From the NCBI GenBank assembly GCA_938091745.1, contig CALLJK010000009.1, positions 218,957 to 282,956 of the forward strand: a stretch of DNA of 64,000 bases. The letters are read 5' to 3'. How positions within the stretch are numbered: position 1 is the stretch's first letter; every line of letters starts with the position of its first letter. The DNA is from Candidatus Bipolaricaulota bacterium. Its GTDB lineage: Bacteria > Bipolaricaulota > Bipolaricaulia > RBG-16-55-9 > DRXL01. This document shows, piece after piece, positions 17,102-25,670 of the stretch. Both the position numbers and the translations under genes were made by a program. A model generated the notes under the pieces. That model had not been told where the DNA came from, searched no databases, and saw nothing but the letters and a program-made list of their open reading frames with translations.

Positions 17102-17592
17102 TCGTGCGAATGCTCGCCGCTTAAGCTCTTGATATATGCGATGATCGCTTTGATATCGTCTTCGCTCAGTTGCCCTTGGTAGATGGGCATGAGATTAGCC
17201 TGGAAGCCCTTGGTGATCTTGGCGTTGGGGTATAAGATTGACTCCCGAAGATATTCATCGTCAGCGATGACTGTGGTCTCGGTGCCGTCGGGCAGCACAA
17301 CTTCAACTTCGTGCCCGTAGAGCCCTTTCCATGTGGGGCCGACGATCTTCGTCCCATCGGTGCTATGGCACGCCGTACACCCTATTGATTTTGAAAGCTG
17401 CTCACCTTTTGCGATCAGGAGCTCCTCTTCGGTCTGAGCGGGCGGCGGAGCGGGCTGTTCCGTCGGCGGCGATGGCTGTGATGCGGGCTGCTGCGTCTGT
17501 TGCCCTCCTCCCCCACACGCCGTCACAAAAGAGAGCACGAAAACTAAAGCGATCCCGTACAAAACCCATCTGTGTGAACGAGTCACTATCAT
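17098..17592 (-). CDS. Lipoprotein monoheme cytochrome c
   Basis: 164 residues. The lipobox is VTAC (Cys about 26), followed by a Gln/Pro-rich linker and a class I cytochrome c domain with heme motif CTACH (about 72-76) and a distal Met (NLMPIY). The domain is closely similar to the second cytochrome domain of the neighbouring CcoO-like protein (GTxxVGPTWKGL, VEVVLPDGTET), which suggests duplication. It probably passes electrons to the cbb3-like oxidase. The ATG at 17592 is only 3 bases from AGGAGG; an in-frame GTG at 17586 is better spaced and may be the real start. Confidence 0.85.
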   Translation of the reverse strand: MIVTRSHRWVLYGIALVFVLSFVTACGGGGQQTQQPASQPSPPTEQPAPPPAQTEEELLIAKGEQLSKSIGCTACHSTDGTKIVGPTWKGLYGHEVEVVLPDGTETTVIADDEYLRESILYPNAKITKGFQANLMPIYQGQLSEDDIKAIIAYIKSLSGEHSHE

Positions 17593-17610
17593 CTACCTCC
17601 TAAAGATATT

Positions 17611-18624
17611 TTAGCGCAAACTCTTGATGTACTCAATGAGCGCTTGAAGCTCTTCATCAGTGAAGCGCCCTGCGTAGCTGGGCATCACGTTCTGGAAGCC
17701 TTTGACGATCTTGGCTGCCGGCTGCTCAATAGACTCGCGCAGGTATGCTTCGTCCGCGAGCACTTTCGTCTCGGTGCCGTCGGGCAGCACGACCTCAACT
17801 TCATGCTCAAAGAGACCCTTCCAAGTCGGGCCGACGTTGGGCGAGCCGTCGACGCTGTGACACGCGACACAGCCCGCGCTTCGGTAGAGTTCTCTGCCCT
17901 TGGCAATGCGCGGGTCTTCTGCGGGCGGCGGGGTCGGCGTCACCCCTGCGCGCAGCTTCTGTGGCTCGTTGCCCAAGCTCACTAAAAACGCCGCAAGATC
18001 ACGAAGGTCTCGCTCGCTCAGATAGCGATACGTCGGCATGACCGACTTGGGCTTGAATTTTCTGGGGTCTACTAAGTGATCAATGTGATACTTCATATCG
18101 GGGATCTTGCGCCCGATGATCGAGAGATCAGGCCCATCGCGCTGCGTGCCCAGCATCGTGAATGGGAAGTGCACGAAATCCCCCATCTGCGAGACTTCGT
18201 CGGGCTTAGCGCCCTCGGCCCAGCCCGTCTTCAGGTCTTCAGGACGCAGATAGAGCGTGTGACAGTAGGTGCACCCATTCGCTAAATAGACCAAATATCC
18301 CCGATAGGGTTCGCCCTCCAGCCCGGAGCCGCCGGGGTCTTTAATAGTCTCACCGGGCTTCCAGTCCCAGGCTCGCGCCGTCGGGGGGATCTGCTGCGCC
18401 TGGTTGGCAGGAATAATATAGAGCACGAGCGTAAAGAGCGTCATGATGATCACGAGAGCTCCTAATGCGTGATAGCCCGCCGTTGTCCATCGTCGCGGGC
18501 GCATCTTGCCGTAGAGCGCCCAGAGCATAAACGCGAGAAGCCCAGCTCCAACGAGCACGACTAAGACCCAATAGACCCCCGAAGCTTCGCTGGGTGCCTG
18601 CCAGGGTTGGTGTTGATGCTGCAT
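17611..18624 (-). CDS. CcoO-like diheme cytochrome c subunit of cbb3-type oxidase
   Basis: 337 residues. Two membrane helices (about 15-37 and 50-72) are followed by a FixO/CcoO-like cytochrome c domain (CTYCH, 118-122, with downstream MPTYR) and a second class I cytochrome c domain (CVACH, 252-256; Met ligand in NVMPSY). Ordinary CcoO has one heme; the second domain may replace the missing CcoP. It starts one base after the ccoN stop codon, so the two are tightly coupled. It would relay electrons to the CcoN active site. Confidence 0.85.
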   Translation of the reverse strand: MQHQHQPWQAPSEASGVYWVLVVLVGAGLLAFMLWALYGKMRPRRWTTAGYHALGALVIIMTLFTLVLYIIPANQAQQIPPTARAWDWKPGETIKDPGGSGLEGEPYRGYLVYLANGCTYCHTLYLRPEDLKTGWAEGAKPDEVSQMGDFVHFPFTMLGTQRDGPDLSIIGRKIPDMKYHIDHLVDPRKFKPKSVMPTYRYLSERDLRDLAAFLVSLGNEPQKLRAGVTPTPPPAEDPRIAKGRELYRSAGCVACHSVDGSPNVGPTWKGLFEHEVEVVLPDGTETKVLADEAYLRESIEQPAAKIVKGFQNVMPSYAGRFTDEELQALIEYIKSLR

Positions 18625-18625
18625 A

Positions 18626-20044
18626 CTATGCTGTCACCCTCCTCTCCGCACGAGCGAGCACAGGCTCGGCAACTTCGTTCATGCCCTCAGCGAACTTCGG
18701 GCCAATCTGTAACGAACGCACGATCAGATATCCAAAGAGCAGAAACCCCAAGACGACCCCCGCGCCCATAAGAGTTCGAAAGAGCCGTGCCAGCCAGACC
18801 GCCGAGATCGTCTCGTAGATCGTGTTGCCTAGGATATTGATACTGATCCCGGTCACTAACCCGGAGTGCGTGAACCCCAAATAAAATAACGGGAAGACGA
18901 CGGCCATGATCCAGAAGACCCAATTGGCTAACGTCCGGCTGTAGAGCTGTCTGCCCGTCAGGCGCGGGAAGATATAGATAATCGCGGCAATCCCGTAGCA
19001 GGTGAACGCGCCGGTGAGCGCTAAGTGCGCGTGGGCCTGCACCCACTCGGTAAAGTGCACAAACCAGTTGACGGCGTGGGTCGTCTGGAACGGCCCCTGG
19101 ATGCACGTAAACAGATAATAGACCGAGCCGAAGATCGCAAATCTCAAGGGGAACGAGTCAAAAATCTTTCTCCAATTGCCCGCGGGCGTCGCTAGGTGAT
19201 TGACGACCACAGCGAGCACAGGGATCGCCAAGAGCACTGAGCTGACCACGGCGAACTCGCCGATCCACGTGGGCATGGGCATCTGCAAGAAGTGATGCAG
19301 CCCCGTCCCCGGATAGAAGGCCATCAGTGTCCAGAAGCCCAAAATCCCCAATCTGTGGGAATAGACGGGCTGCTGCGACGCGATGGGGATCAGATAGTAC
19401 GCGATCCCCAGCCCCAGGGGTGTAATGAACAACCCCACGGCATTGTGCAGCCACCACGCGTGGATGATCTGATTCCCCAACCCTGAAAACGCCAAAACGA
19501 GAAAGTTCCCGACGAGATATGTAATCGCCGTCGTGTACAGCCCTCCCAGCAGATACCACACCGAGACGTAGAGCGTGGGCTTGGTGCGTGCGAGCACCGT
19601 TGAGTGCACGCTGAAGATAACAGCAACGGCGCAGAGCACGATGAGAATATCTACTAAGAGCGGGGCTTCAGCGTACTCATAGGGCTGGATCGAGAGCAAC
19701 GGGTTCCCCACGATCCCCGCCCAGATCAAAATCAAATTCAGCAGCACAGCGAGGTTCCACAGCCACCCGGCCCAGTAAGCAAGCTTGGGATATTTCAGCT
19801 CGGTGCCGCAGAGCTTGGGAATAATATAGAGAATCGCTGCGACGAAGCTCATCCCGATCCAGCCGTAGATGACTAAGTTCGTATGGAAGATGCGGGCCTT
19901 GCTGTACGCAAAGTTGAAGTCTGCTAGAAAATTCAGCGCGTTGGGCCAGAGAAACTGTAAGGACATCAACGCGCCGATGAGCGGCCCCAGCGCGAGCCAC
20001 ACCAGCGACGAGAAGAACCACAGCTTGATAGCTTTCTCAGCCAT
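18626..20044 (-). CDS. ccoN: cbb3-type cytochrome c oxidase subunit I
   Basis: 472 residues with about 12 membrane helices. It reduces oxygen at a heme b-CuB centre. Visible ligands are H54 (low-spin heme, RIFHTN), H200 (CuB, WWLHNAVG), H250-H251 (CuB pair, GTGLHHF) and H338/H340 (heme ligands, QAHAHLALTG). The form is that of C-family oxidases, which have high oxygen affinity. AAGGAG precedes the ATG. No ccoP, ccoG, ccoI or ccoS lies in the window. Confidence 0.92.
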   Translation of the reverse strand: MAEKAIKLWFFSSLVWLALGPLIGALMSLQFLWPNALNFLADFNFAYSKARIFHTNLVIYGWIGMSFVAAILYIIPKLCGTELKYPKLAYWAGWLWNLAVLLNLILIWAGIVGNPLLSIQPYEYAEAPLLVDILIVLCAVAVIFSVHSTVLARTKPTLYVSVWYLLGGLYTTAITYLVGNFLVLAFSGLGNQIIHAWWLHNAVGLFITPLGLGIAYYLIPIASQQPVYSHRLGILGFWTLMAFYPGTGLHHFLQMPMPTWIGEFAVVSSVLLAIPVLAVVVNHLATPAGNWRKIFDSFPLRFAIFGSVYYLFTCIQGPFQTTHAVNWFVHFTEWVQAHAHLALTGAFTCYGIAAIIYIFPRLTGRQLYSRTLANWVFWIMAVVFPLFYLGFTHSGLVTGISINILGNTIYETISAVWLARLFRTLMGAGVVLGFLLFGYLIVRSLQIGPKFAEGMNEVAEPVLARAERRVTA

Positions 20045-20066
20045 GCTCTATTCTCCTTGAGCTTTT

Positions 20067-20195
20067 TTAGCGCGGACTTGTCAGCGCGAACGGCCCAATG
20101 AGAAAAGCGTAGACAAGCCACGCGAGTATCGCAACCCAAACCCACCACGGGAAACGCCCTTCCCCCTCGGAAATCTCCGGTTCCTTCTCCGCCAT
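20067..20195 (-). CDS. Small membrane subunit at the head of the cbb3 operon, 42 residues
   Basis: The product reads MAEKEPEISEGEGR, then a single membrane helix (FPWWVWVAILAWLVYAFLIG) and a short tail (PFALTSPR). A GAGG ribosome site lies 7 bases before the ATG. It is the first gene after the reverse promoter and ends 22 bases before ccoN, so it is probably a small structural or assembly subunit like CcoQ or CcoH. The size and position support a real gene; the exact family is not recognisable. Confidence 0.65.
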   Translation of the reverse strand: MAEKEPEISEGEGRFPWWVWVAILAWLVYAFLIGPFALTSPR

Positions 20196-20227
20196 AAGCG
20201 CCTCACACTCCTTGTTAAAGTAAGCAA

Positions 20228-20257
20228 ATTATATTGATATTGCACTGAGATCGGCAA
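20228..20257 (-). promoter_or_regulatory. Promoter of the cbb3-like oxidase operon
   Basis: Minus strand: -35 TTGCCG (20257-20252), 18-base spacer, consensus -10 TATAAT (20233-20228). It overlaps the forward aa3-type promoter. Confidence 0.65.
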
Positions 20258-20268
20258 ATCGCTATAAT
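20240..20268 (+). promoter_or_regulatory. Promoter of the aa3-type oxidase operon
   Basis: -35 TTGCAC (20240-20245), 17-base spacer, consensus -10 TATAAT (20263-20268). It is interlocked with the reverse promoter, so both cannot be filled by polymerase at once. Confidence 0.75.
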
Positions 20269-20313
20269 AGGGCTGTCATAAGTCAGTTAAGTATATGATT
20301 TATATCACTAAAG

Positions 20314-21132
20314 ATGGGGGAAGAGTCGATCGGTATGTCCATGGTAACTTTTGGAGTGCTGGTCGCCATCGTTGTTGGAGCTCTCGCGCTCATAGCCAGC
20401 GGCATCTGGTGGTTCACCCCGTTAGCGTCCAATTGGAGCGAGATAGACGGAGCGCTGCTCATCACGCTCGCCGTGATCGGGATCGCGTTCGTGACGCTCA
20501 ATCTGGCCTTAGCGTATCTTGTCCTGCGCTATCGTCATAGCGAGGGCACACGCGCCCAGTTCATCCCCGATAACCCCAAGATCGAGAAGATCCTCATTGG
20601 GGTCACAGCGTTAGGGATTATTATTTTGCTCGCGCCGGGGCTGTTTGCGTACTCGCGCTTTATTAGCCCACCGCGCGACGCGATGGTCGTCGAAGTTTTG
20701 GGGGAGCAGTGGCGCTGGAGCTATCGCTACCCCGGCCCCGATGGCAAGCTCGGCCGAGCCACCCCTAAGCTCATCAGCTCAAAGAATCACTTTGGGATTG
20801 ACTTGACCGACCCCGCCGCCCACGACGATATTCTGTCATATACGGAGTTACATCTGCCCGTCAATCGTCCGGTCGTGCTGCACATACGATCCAAAGACGT
20901 GATACACAGCTTTTTTATTCCGAGCTTCCGCGCCAAGATGGACGCCGTCCCCGGCATGGTCACTCACTATTGGTTCATCCCCACGCGTGAGGGGAGGTTC
21001 CAAGCCGTCTGCGCCGAATTGTGCGGCATCGGCCATCACAAGATGCAAAGCCCCGTCATCGTCGAGAGTCTAGAAAAATTTCAAGAGTGGCTGGCCAAGC
21101 AACCCACCGTCGCCGCCACCGTCAAACCCTAG
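20314..21132 (+). CDS. coxB: Cytochrome c oxidase subunit II
   Basis: 272 residues. Two membrane helices (about 12-35 and 45-70, with a further hydrophobic stretch at 90-110) precede the periplasmic cupredoxin domain with the dinuclear CuA site: an upstream His (DVIHSFFIP) and C-A-E-L-C-G-I-G-H-H-K-M. The aromatic stretch EQWRWSYRYPG is the electron-entry region. No fused cytochrome c domain follows, so this is aa3-like rather than caa3. The ATG at 20314 has no good ribosome site; ATGs at 20335 and 20341 are possible alternatives. Confidence 0.92.
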   Translation: MGEESIGMSMVTFGVLVAIVVGALALIASGIWWFTPLASNWSEIDGALLITLAVIGIAFVTLNLALAYLVLRYRHSEGTRAQFIPDNPKIEKILIGVTALGIIILLAPGLFAYSRFISPPRDAMVVEVLGEQWRWSYRYPGPDGKLGRATPKLISSKNHFGIDLTDPAAHDDILSYTELHLPVNRPVVLHIRSKDVIHSFFIPSFRAKMDAVPGMVTHYWFIPTREGRFQAVCAELCGIGHHKMQSPVIVESLEKFQEWLAKQPTVAATVKP

Positions 21133-21144
21133 GAGTGAGCAGAT

Positions 21145-22866
21145 ATGCACGACCATCATGAAAGCTTTTGGACAAAATACATCTTCAGCCAAGACCATAA
21201 AGTCATCGCTATTCAGTACACGATCACCGCACTGCTTGTGGGGTTGTTCGGGTTGGTGCTCTCGTGGCTCTTGCGGGTGCAGTTGGGATTTCCCGGAAAG
21301 TTTAGCTTCTTAAATCCCGGCTCATACTATCAGATGCTGACCCAGCACGGCATGATCATGATCGTCTATCTGCTGACGGCGATCTTGCTTGGGGGTTTTG
21401 GGAACTATCTCATCCCGTTGATGATCGGGGCGCGGGATATGGCCTTCCCGTTCTTGAATATGCTGAGCTACTGGGTCTATCTGCTCTCGGTGCTTGTGCT
21501 TATGGCAGCGTTCTTGGTGCCGGGCGGGCCCACAGGCGCGGGCTGGACGCTCTATCCCCCATTATCAGCCCTCCCCAACGCCGCGCCCGGCTCAGGCTGG
21601 GGCATCAAATTGATGCTCATTTCGCTCGTGATCTTCATTGCTGCGGCAACGATGGGCGGCCTCAATTATGTCACGACCGTCTTGCAATGTCGAACTAAGG
21701 GCATGACCCTCATGAGAATGCCCTTGTCAGTCTGGGGGATTTTTATCGCTTCCGTGATGGCGCTGTTTGCGTTTCCGGCGCTCTTTGTCGGCGGCGTCAT
21801 GCTCTTATTCGATAATCTTTTAGGCACGAGCTTCTTCATCCCGGCAGTCACGCTCTTTGGGCAGCAGCTTCCCCGCGAGGGCGGCAACCCCTTGCTCTTC
21901 CAACATCTATTTTGGTACTTTGGACATCCCGAAGTCTATATCGTGATCCTGCCGGCGATGGGCATCGCTTCGGAGCTGATCGCAACGCACTCGCGCAAGC
22001 CGATCTTCGGCTACAAAGCGATGGTCGTGGCGCTCGCCGCGATCGCGATCATCGGGTTTCTCGTCTGGGCGCATCATATGTTCGTGAGCGGCATGAACCC
22101 GTATTTTGGGTTCTTCTTTGCCGTGAGCACGCTGATCATCGCGATCCCCTCAGCCGTGAAAGTCTATAACTGGCTGCTCACGCTCTGGCGGGGCAATATA
22201 CGCTTCAACACCCCGATGCTTTTTGGCATCGGTTGGATCAGCACATTTATTATTGGAGGGCTGACGGGTTTGCCCTTGGGCAACGTCATCGCTGACGTGC
22301 CGCTGCACGACACGTACTTCGTCGTGGGGCACTTTCATCTGGTGATGGGCGTGGCGGCCCTCATGGCGATCTTCGGTGGGATCTATCACTGGTTCCCCAA
22401 GATCACAGGAAGAATGTTCAACGAGAGATTAGGGAAGCTGCACTTTTTGGTGACGTTTGTGGGCGCGTATATGATATTCTTCCCCATGTTCCTGCTGGGG
22501 ATTTTGGGCGTGCCCCGACGGTACTTCGACTTTGAAGCGTTACAGTATCTGCCACCGCAGACGCATGGGCTGAACATAGTCATCACGGTAGCTGCGTTGA
22601 TCGTGGGTGCAGCGCAGCTGCTCTTTTTAGGAAATCTGATTTGGAGCGCGGTGCGCGGCCCGCGCGCTGCAGCCAACCCGTGGCACGCCACGACGCTCGA
22701 ATGGCAGACGCCGACAACGCCGCCCCCGCACGGCAACTGGGGCGCAGAGACCCCTACGGTCTATCGCTGGGCTTATGACTACAGCGTCCCCGGTGCCGAG
22801 CGCGATTTCATCCCGCAGAACGTCCCGCTGACACCGACCGTGCCCATGGGTGTCTCAGCAAGATAA
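21145..22866 (+). CDS. coxA: Cytochrome c oxidase subunit I
   Basis: 573 residues and 12 or more membrane helices. The active-site helix GHPEVYIVILP carries the CuB His and the D-channel Glu of A1-type oxidases. WAHHMF holds the CuB His pair, and VVGHFHLVMG the heme a and a3 ligands. The PIFGYKAMV segment matches the K-channel region. The Pro/His-rich C-terminus (about 520-573) resembles those in thermophile oxidases. It starts 12 bases after coxB. Confidence 0.95.
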   Translation: MHDHHESFWTKYIFSQDHKVIAIQYTITALLVGLFGLVLSWLLRVQLGFPGKFSFLNPGSYYQMLTQHGMIMIVYLLTAILLGGFGNYLIPLMIGARDMAFPFLNMLSYWVYLLSVLVLMAAFLVPGGPTGAGWTLYPPLSALPNAAPGSGWGIKLMLISLVIFIAAATMGGLNYVTTVLQCRTKGMTLMRMPLSVWGIFIASVMALFAFPALFVGGVMLLFDNLLGTSFFIPAVTLFGQQLPREGGNPLLFQHLFWYFGHPEVYIVILPAMGIASELIATHSRKPIFGYKAMVVALAAIAIIGFLVWAHHMFVSGMNPYFGFFFAVSTLIIAIPSAVKVYNWLLTLWRGNIRFNTPMLFGIGWISTFIIGGLTGLPLGNVIADVPLHDTYFVVGHFHLVMGVAALMAIFGGIYHWFPKITGRMFNERLGKLHFLVTFVGAYMIFFPMFLLGILGVPRRYFDFEALQYLPPQTHGLNIVITVAALIVGAAQLLFLGNLIWSAVRGPRAAANPWHATTLEWQTPTTPPPHGNWGAETPTVYRWAYDYSVPGAERDFIPQNVPLTPTVPMGVSAR

Positions 22867-22870
22867 CAGT

Positions 22871-23413
22871 ATGATCGCGAATCACGGTTCAAACGGCTAT
22901 AGAGAGTCTCTCACCACGCCAGGGCGCGTAGGGCTGTGGCTCTTTCTTGCTGTAGCCACGATGCTCTTTGCGGCGTTCATCAGCGCTTATATTGTGCGCA
23001 TGGGATCATCGGACTGGCATTCGCTGCCCAAGCCAGGGCTGCTCTGGGTCAACACCGCGATATTACTTTTAAGCAGTGCCGCGCTTCAGTGGGCACGCCT
23101 GAACGAGCGCCAAGGCAACAGCCAAAGCGCTCGACTCGGCGTCATCGCCGCAGCGGTGCTCAGCGCGCTCTTCTTGCTCGGGCAGATCTGGGCATGGCTC
23201 GTGCTGCACAGGCTCGGCTACTTTCTCAATACAAACCCGTCGAGCAGCTTCTTCTATCTCTTGACGGCCGTGCACGGGCTGCACTTAGCAGGCGGGCTGA
23301 TCGTCGCTGCATGGACGGTGCGCACCCGTGAGCGATTACAGCTCTTTGTGACGTACTGGCATTTTCTCACGATCGTATGGGTGGTGCTGTTTGCTCTGAT
23401 CGTGCTGACATAA
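22871..23413 (+). CDS. Cytochrome c oxidase subunit III (first copy)
   Basis: 180 residues from ATG 22871 with five membrane helices. GRVGLWLFLAVATMLFAAFISAYIV and the HGLHLAGGLIVAAWT helix are typical of heme-copper oxidase subunit III, and the C-terminal TYWHFLTIVWVVLF also fits. An upstream GTG (22850) would overlap coxA by 17 bases; neither start has a strong ribosome site. It stabilises the catalytic core. A second subunit III follows after a palindromic element. Confidence 0.85.
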   Translation: MIANHGSNGYRESLTTPGRVGLWLFLAVATMLFAAFISAYIVRMGSSDWHSLPKPGLLWVNTAILLLSSAALQWARLNERQGNSQSARLGVIAAAVLSALFLLGQIWAWLVLHRLGYFLNTNPSSSFFYLLTAVHGLHLAGGLIVAAWTVRTRERLQLFVTYWHFLTIVWVVLFALIVLT

Positions 23414-23418
23414 AACAA

Positions 23419-23490
23419 GGCCCTCACCCCTGGCCCCTCTCCCGTAGTGACCTACGGGAGAGGGGTGCCCACAAGGGCAGGGTGAGGGCC
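23419..23490 (+). repeat. Palindromic element, family B, between two subunit III genes
   Basis: 72 bp: outer arms GGCCCTCACCC/GGGTGAGGGCC and inner arms CCCCTCTCCCGTAG/CTACGGGAGAGGGG. Untranslated copy within the oxidase operon; it could modulate expression between the two genes. Confidence 0.85.
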
Positions 23491-23506
23491 CGAAAAGAGG
23501 TGCACT

Positions 23507-24187
23507 ATGGCGCAATCTCTCGAAGAGCGAGTACGAGCTATGCCTCGGTGGCTGCGTGATCTTGTCGCTGACTGGTCGTCGGATCAGCAGACGTTCAAAG
23601 TCAACTGGGGTAAGGCGATGATGTGGTTCTTCATCGTCAGCGATATGTTTGTGTTCGGTGCGTTTCTCTCGGCGTATGCCGCGGCACGGCTGGGCGCGAC
23701 GCTGCCCTGGCCCGATCCCGCCAAAGTCTTTGCCCTGCACATCGGCGAGAGCGAAATCCCGCTCTTACTCATCGCGATCATGACGGTCGTTCTCATCAGC
23801 AGTAGCGGGACGATGGCCATCGCTGTCAAGTACGGCTACGAGCGCAACCGCGCCAAGGCCGCGCTCTTTCTGGCTCTCACAGCGCTGTTGGGATTAACGT
23901 TCGTGGGGATGCAGGCGTTCGAGTGGACCAAGCTCATTCGTGAGGGCTTTCGCCCCTGGACAAATCCCCTAGGCGCGCCGCAGTTTGGCTCGTCGTTCTT
24001 CATGATCACCGGCTTTCACGGCCTGCACGTCACCGCCGGGGTGATCTATCTCATAACAATAGCTTCTCAGGTGCTGCGCGGCGCCTATGAGAAGATCGGG
24101 TATCAGCGCGTCGAGATCGCCGGGCTCTATTGGCATTTTGTCGATCTCGTGTGGGTCTTCATCTTCGCGTTCTTCTATCTCTTCTGA
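23507..24187 (+). CDS. Cytochrome c oxidase subunit III (second copy)
   Basis: 226 residues and about five to six helices, with KAMMWFFIVSDMFVFGAFLSAY and GFHGLHVTAGVIYLI, then GLYWHFVDLVWVFIFAFFYLF. This is the longer, more standard subunit III. The Glu in MQAFEWTKL lies in the position of the conserved subunit III carboxylate. AGAGG precedes the ATG at 23507. Two tandem paralogues occur in some quinol and cytochrome oxidase operons. Confidence 0.88.
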   Translation: MAQSLEERVRAMPRWLRDLVADWSSDQQTFKVNWGKAMMWFFIVSDMFVFGAFLSAYAAARLGATLPWPDPAKVFALHIGESEIPLLLIAIMTVVLISSSGTMAIAVKYGYERNRAKAALFLALTALLGLTFVGMQAFEWTKLIREGFRPWTNPLGAPQFGSSFFMITGFHGLHVTAGVIYLITIASQVLRGAYEKIGYQRVEIAGLYWHFVDLVWVFIFAFFYLF

Positions 24188-24203
24188 AGGGGGTACGAGC
24201 AGT

Positions 24204-24524
24204 ATGGAGCACTCTGGCGAGCAGCATCATCCGATAAGAGTTTATTTAGTCGTGTGGGGCTTGCTCTTCCTGCTGAGCGCGATGTCGTACTTCGTAGACT
24301 ATTTCGAGGTGCGTCCCAAAGAGCTGGCGTGGTTTTTGATCACGGCGTTTGCGCTCTTGAAGGCCGGGCTGATCGTCAGTTACTTTATGCACGTGCGCTT
24401 TGAGCGCTTGAGTTTAGTCTACGCGATCCTACTGCCCACGCTTTTAATTTTGGCGCTGACGGCGTTCGTGATGGCGGAAGGCAGCTATGTCTTTGACGTG
24501 CGCGCGATCTTCTTCGGAAGGTGA
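24204..24524 (+). CDS. Cytochrome c oxidase subunit IV family protein
   Basis: 106 residues, three membrane helices (about 11-30, 42-62, 75-97). The KAGLIVSYFMHVRFE motif is typical of prokaryotic subunit IV (CtaF/CyoD-like). The start is the ATG at 24204 after a GAAGGGGG ribosome site; a longer frame upstream runs inside the preceding gene. It probably assists CuB assembly or core stability. Confidence 0.85.
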   Translation: MEHSGEQHHPIRVYLVVWGLLFLLSAMSYFVDYFEVRPKELAWFLITAFALLKAGLIVSYFMHVRFERLSLVYAILLPTLLILALTAFVMAEGSYVFDVRAIFFGR

Positions 24525-24530
24525 GAGATC

Positions 24531-24758
24531 ATGAGAGGAGTCATAGCAACACTAGGAAGTCTGACGGTGACTCAGAGCACAATTGCTTACGCCGACCACG
24601 AGCTGCGCAAGAGCATCTTTGAGTCGCTCGGCCCCAACGCGTGGGGGATGTATATTCTCTTACCCATCCCGTTCATCGCGTTGGGGGTGATCGGGTATTT
24701 TATCTACCGAGCATGGCGAGCGTCACACTCGGATAGCACGCCCCCATCGCTCAATTAA
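24531..24758 (+). CDS. Small membrane protein of the oxidase operon, 75 residues
   Basis: A short hydrophobic N-terminus is followed by a polar segment (YADHELRKSIFESLG) and one long membrane helix (MYILLPIPFIALGVIGYFIYRAW), with a Ser-rich tail. GGTGAG precedes the ATG. Its position between subunit IV and heme A synthase points to an accessory role in oxidase assembly; no family recognised. Confidence 0.6.
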   Translation: MRGVIATLGSLTVTQSTIAYADHELRKSIFESLGPNAWGMYILLPIPFIALGVIGYFIYRAWRASHSDSTPPSLN

Positions 24759-24761
24759 ATT

Positions 24762-25670
24762 ATGCAGACTTCGGCCATCTTTCGTCGTCTAAGTATCATC
24801 GCAGTCGTGATCACATTTGGGCATCTGCTCTTTGGGAATATCGTGAGTGGGACGGATTCGGGGATGGGTTGTGGCCCCCACTGGCCTCTCTGCCGTGGGC
24901 AACTCTTCCCCCCTCTCACTGACTCGGCACTCGTGATCGAATTGTTTCATCGGCTCTTTGCCCTGCTTGTGGGGGTGAGCATCCTCGCGCTCGCAGGTGT
25001 CGCGTGGCGGCGGGAGCGCGACAAGCCCACGCTCCTCTGGCTCGCTACAGCGTCGCTGCTCCTAGTCATCATCGTCGGGATCTTCGGGGGCATAACGGTC
25101 TTATTGGAGCTTCCTCAAGCTGTCTCTACAGCGCACTTTGGGCTGGGCGTCTTGCTCTTTTCGCTGCTCGTCGTGCTTGCGGCAAAAGCGCACGCACCTG
25201 CTTTTCCCCGTGCTTCTGCGAGCACGCATCGGTGGGCGCTCGCTTCAGTTATTGTGATCTATCTCCAAGCAGTGCTGGGCGCGTATGTGCGCCACAGCCA
25301 GGCAGGGCTGGCCCTGCCCCTCTGGCCCTTCTTGACGTTCTTCCCCAACTTAGCCATCAGCCCCATCGCCCACCAATGGTCGCATAGGCTGCTCGCGCTG
25401 ATCGTCCTTGGAGTCGTTGCTCTCACGGCAGCGCGGGCGATCAAGTCGGGCTACACAGCCTTAGGAGTCAGCTCGGTCGCTCTTGTGCTTATTCAGATTG
25501 CCCTTGGGGTGCTCACGGTCTGGTCTCTGCTCAATTCTATTATTGCTATGCTCCATCTTGCGGGCGCCCTGGGGGTGTTGGGAGTGCAGATCGTGCTGAC
25601 GGTGCAGAGCTGGCCGGCCCTTACCCCCTTCCCCTCTCCCGTAGGTGACTACGGGAGAGGGGTGCCGTAG
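24762..25670 (+). CDS. ctaA: Heme A synthase (CtaA/COX15)
   Basis: Converts heme O to heme A in the membrane. 302 residues, eight helices. The heme His residues sit in ELFHRLFALL, STAHFGLG, HQWSHRLLAL and MLHLAGAL, and a Cys pair occurs in GCGPHWPLCRG, as in bacterial CtaA. The last about 17 residues (PALTPFPSPVGDYGRGVP) are encoded by a palindromic element that also supplies the TAG stop, so the natural C-terminus has been replaced or extended. Confidence 0.9.
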   Translation: MQTSAIFRRLSIIAVVITFGHLLFGNIVSGTDSGMGCGPHWPLCRGQLFPPLTDSALVIELFHRLFALLVGVSILALAGVAWRRERDKPTLLWLATASLLLVIIVGIFGGITVLLELPQAVSTAHFGLGVLLFSLLVVLAAKAHAPAFPRASASTHRWALASVIVIYLQAVLGAYVRHSQAGLALPLWPFLTFFPNLAISPIAHQWSHRLLALIVLGVVALTAARAIKSGYTALGVSSVALVLIQIALGVLTVWSLLNSIIAMLHLAGALGVLGVQIVLTVQSWPALTPFPSPVGDYGRGVP

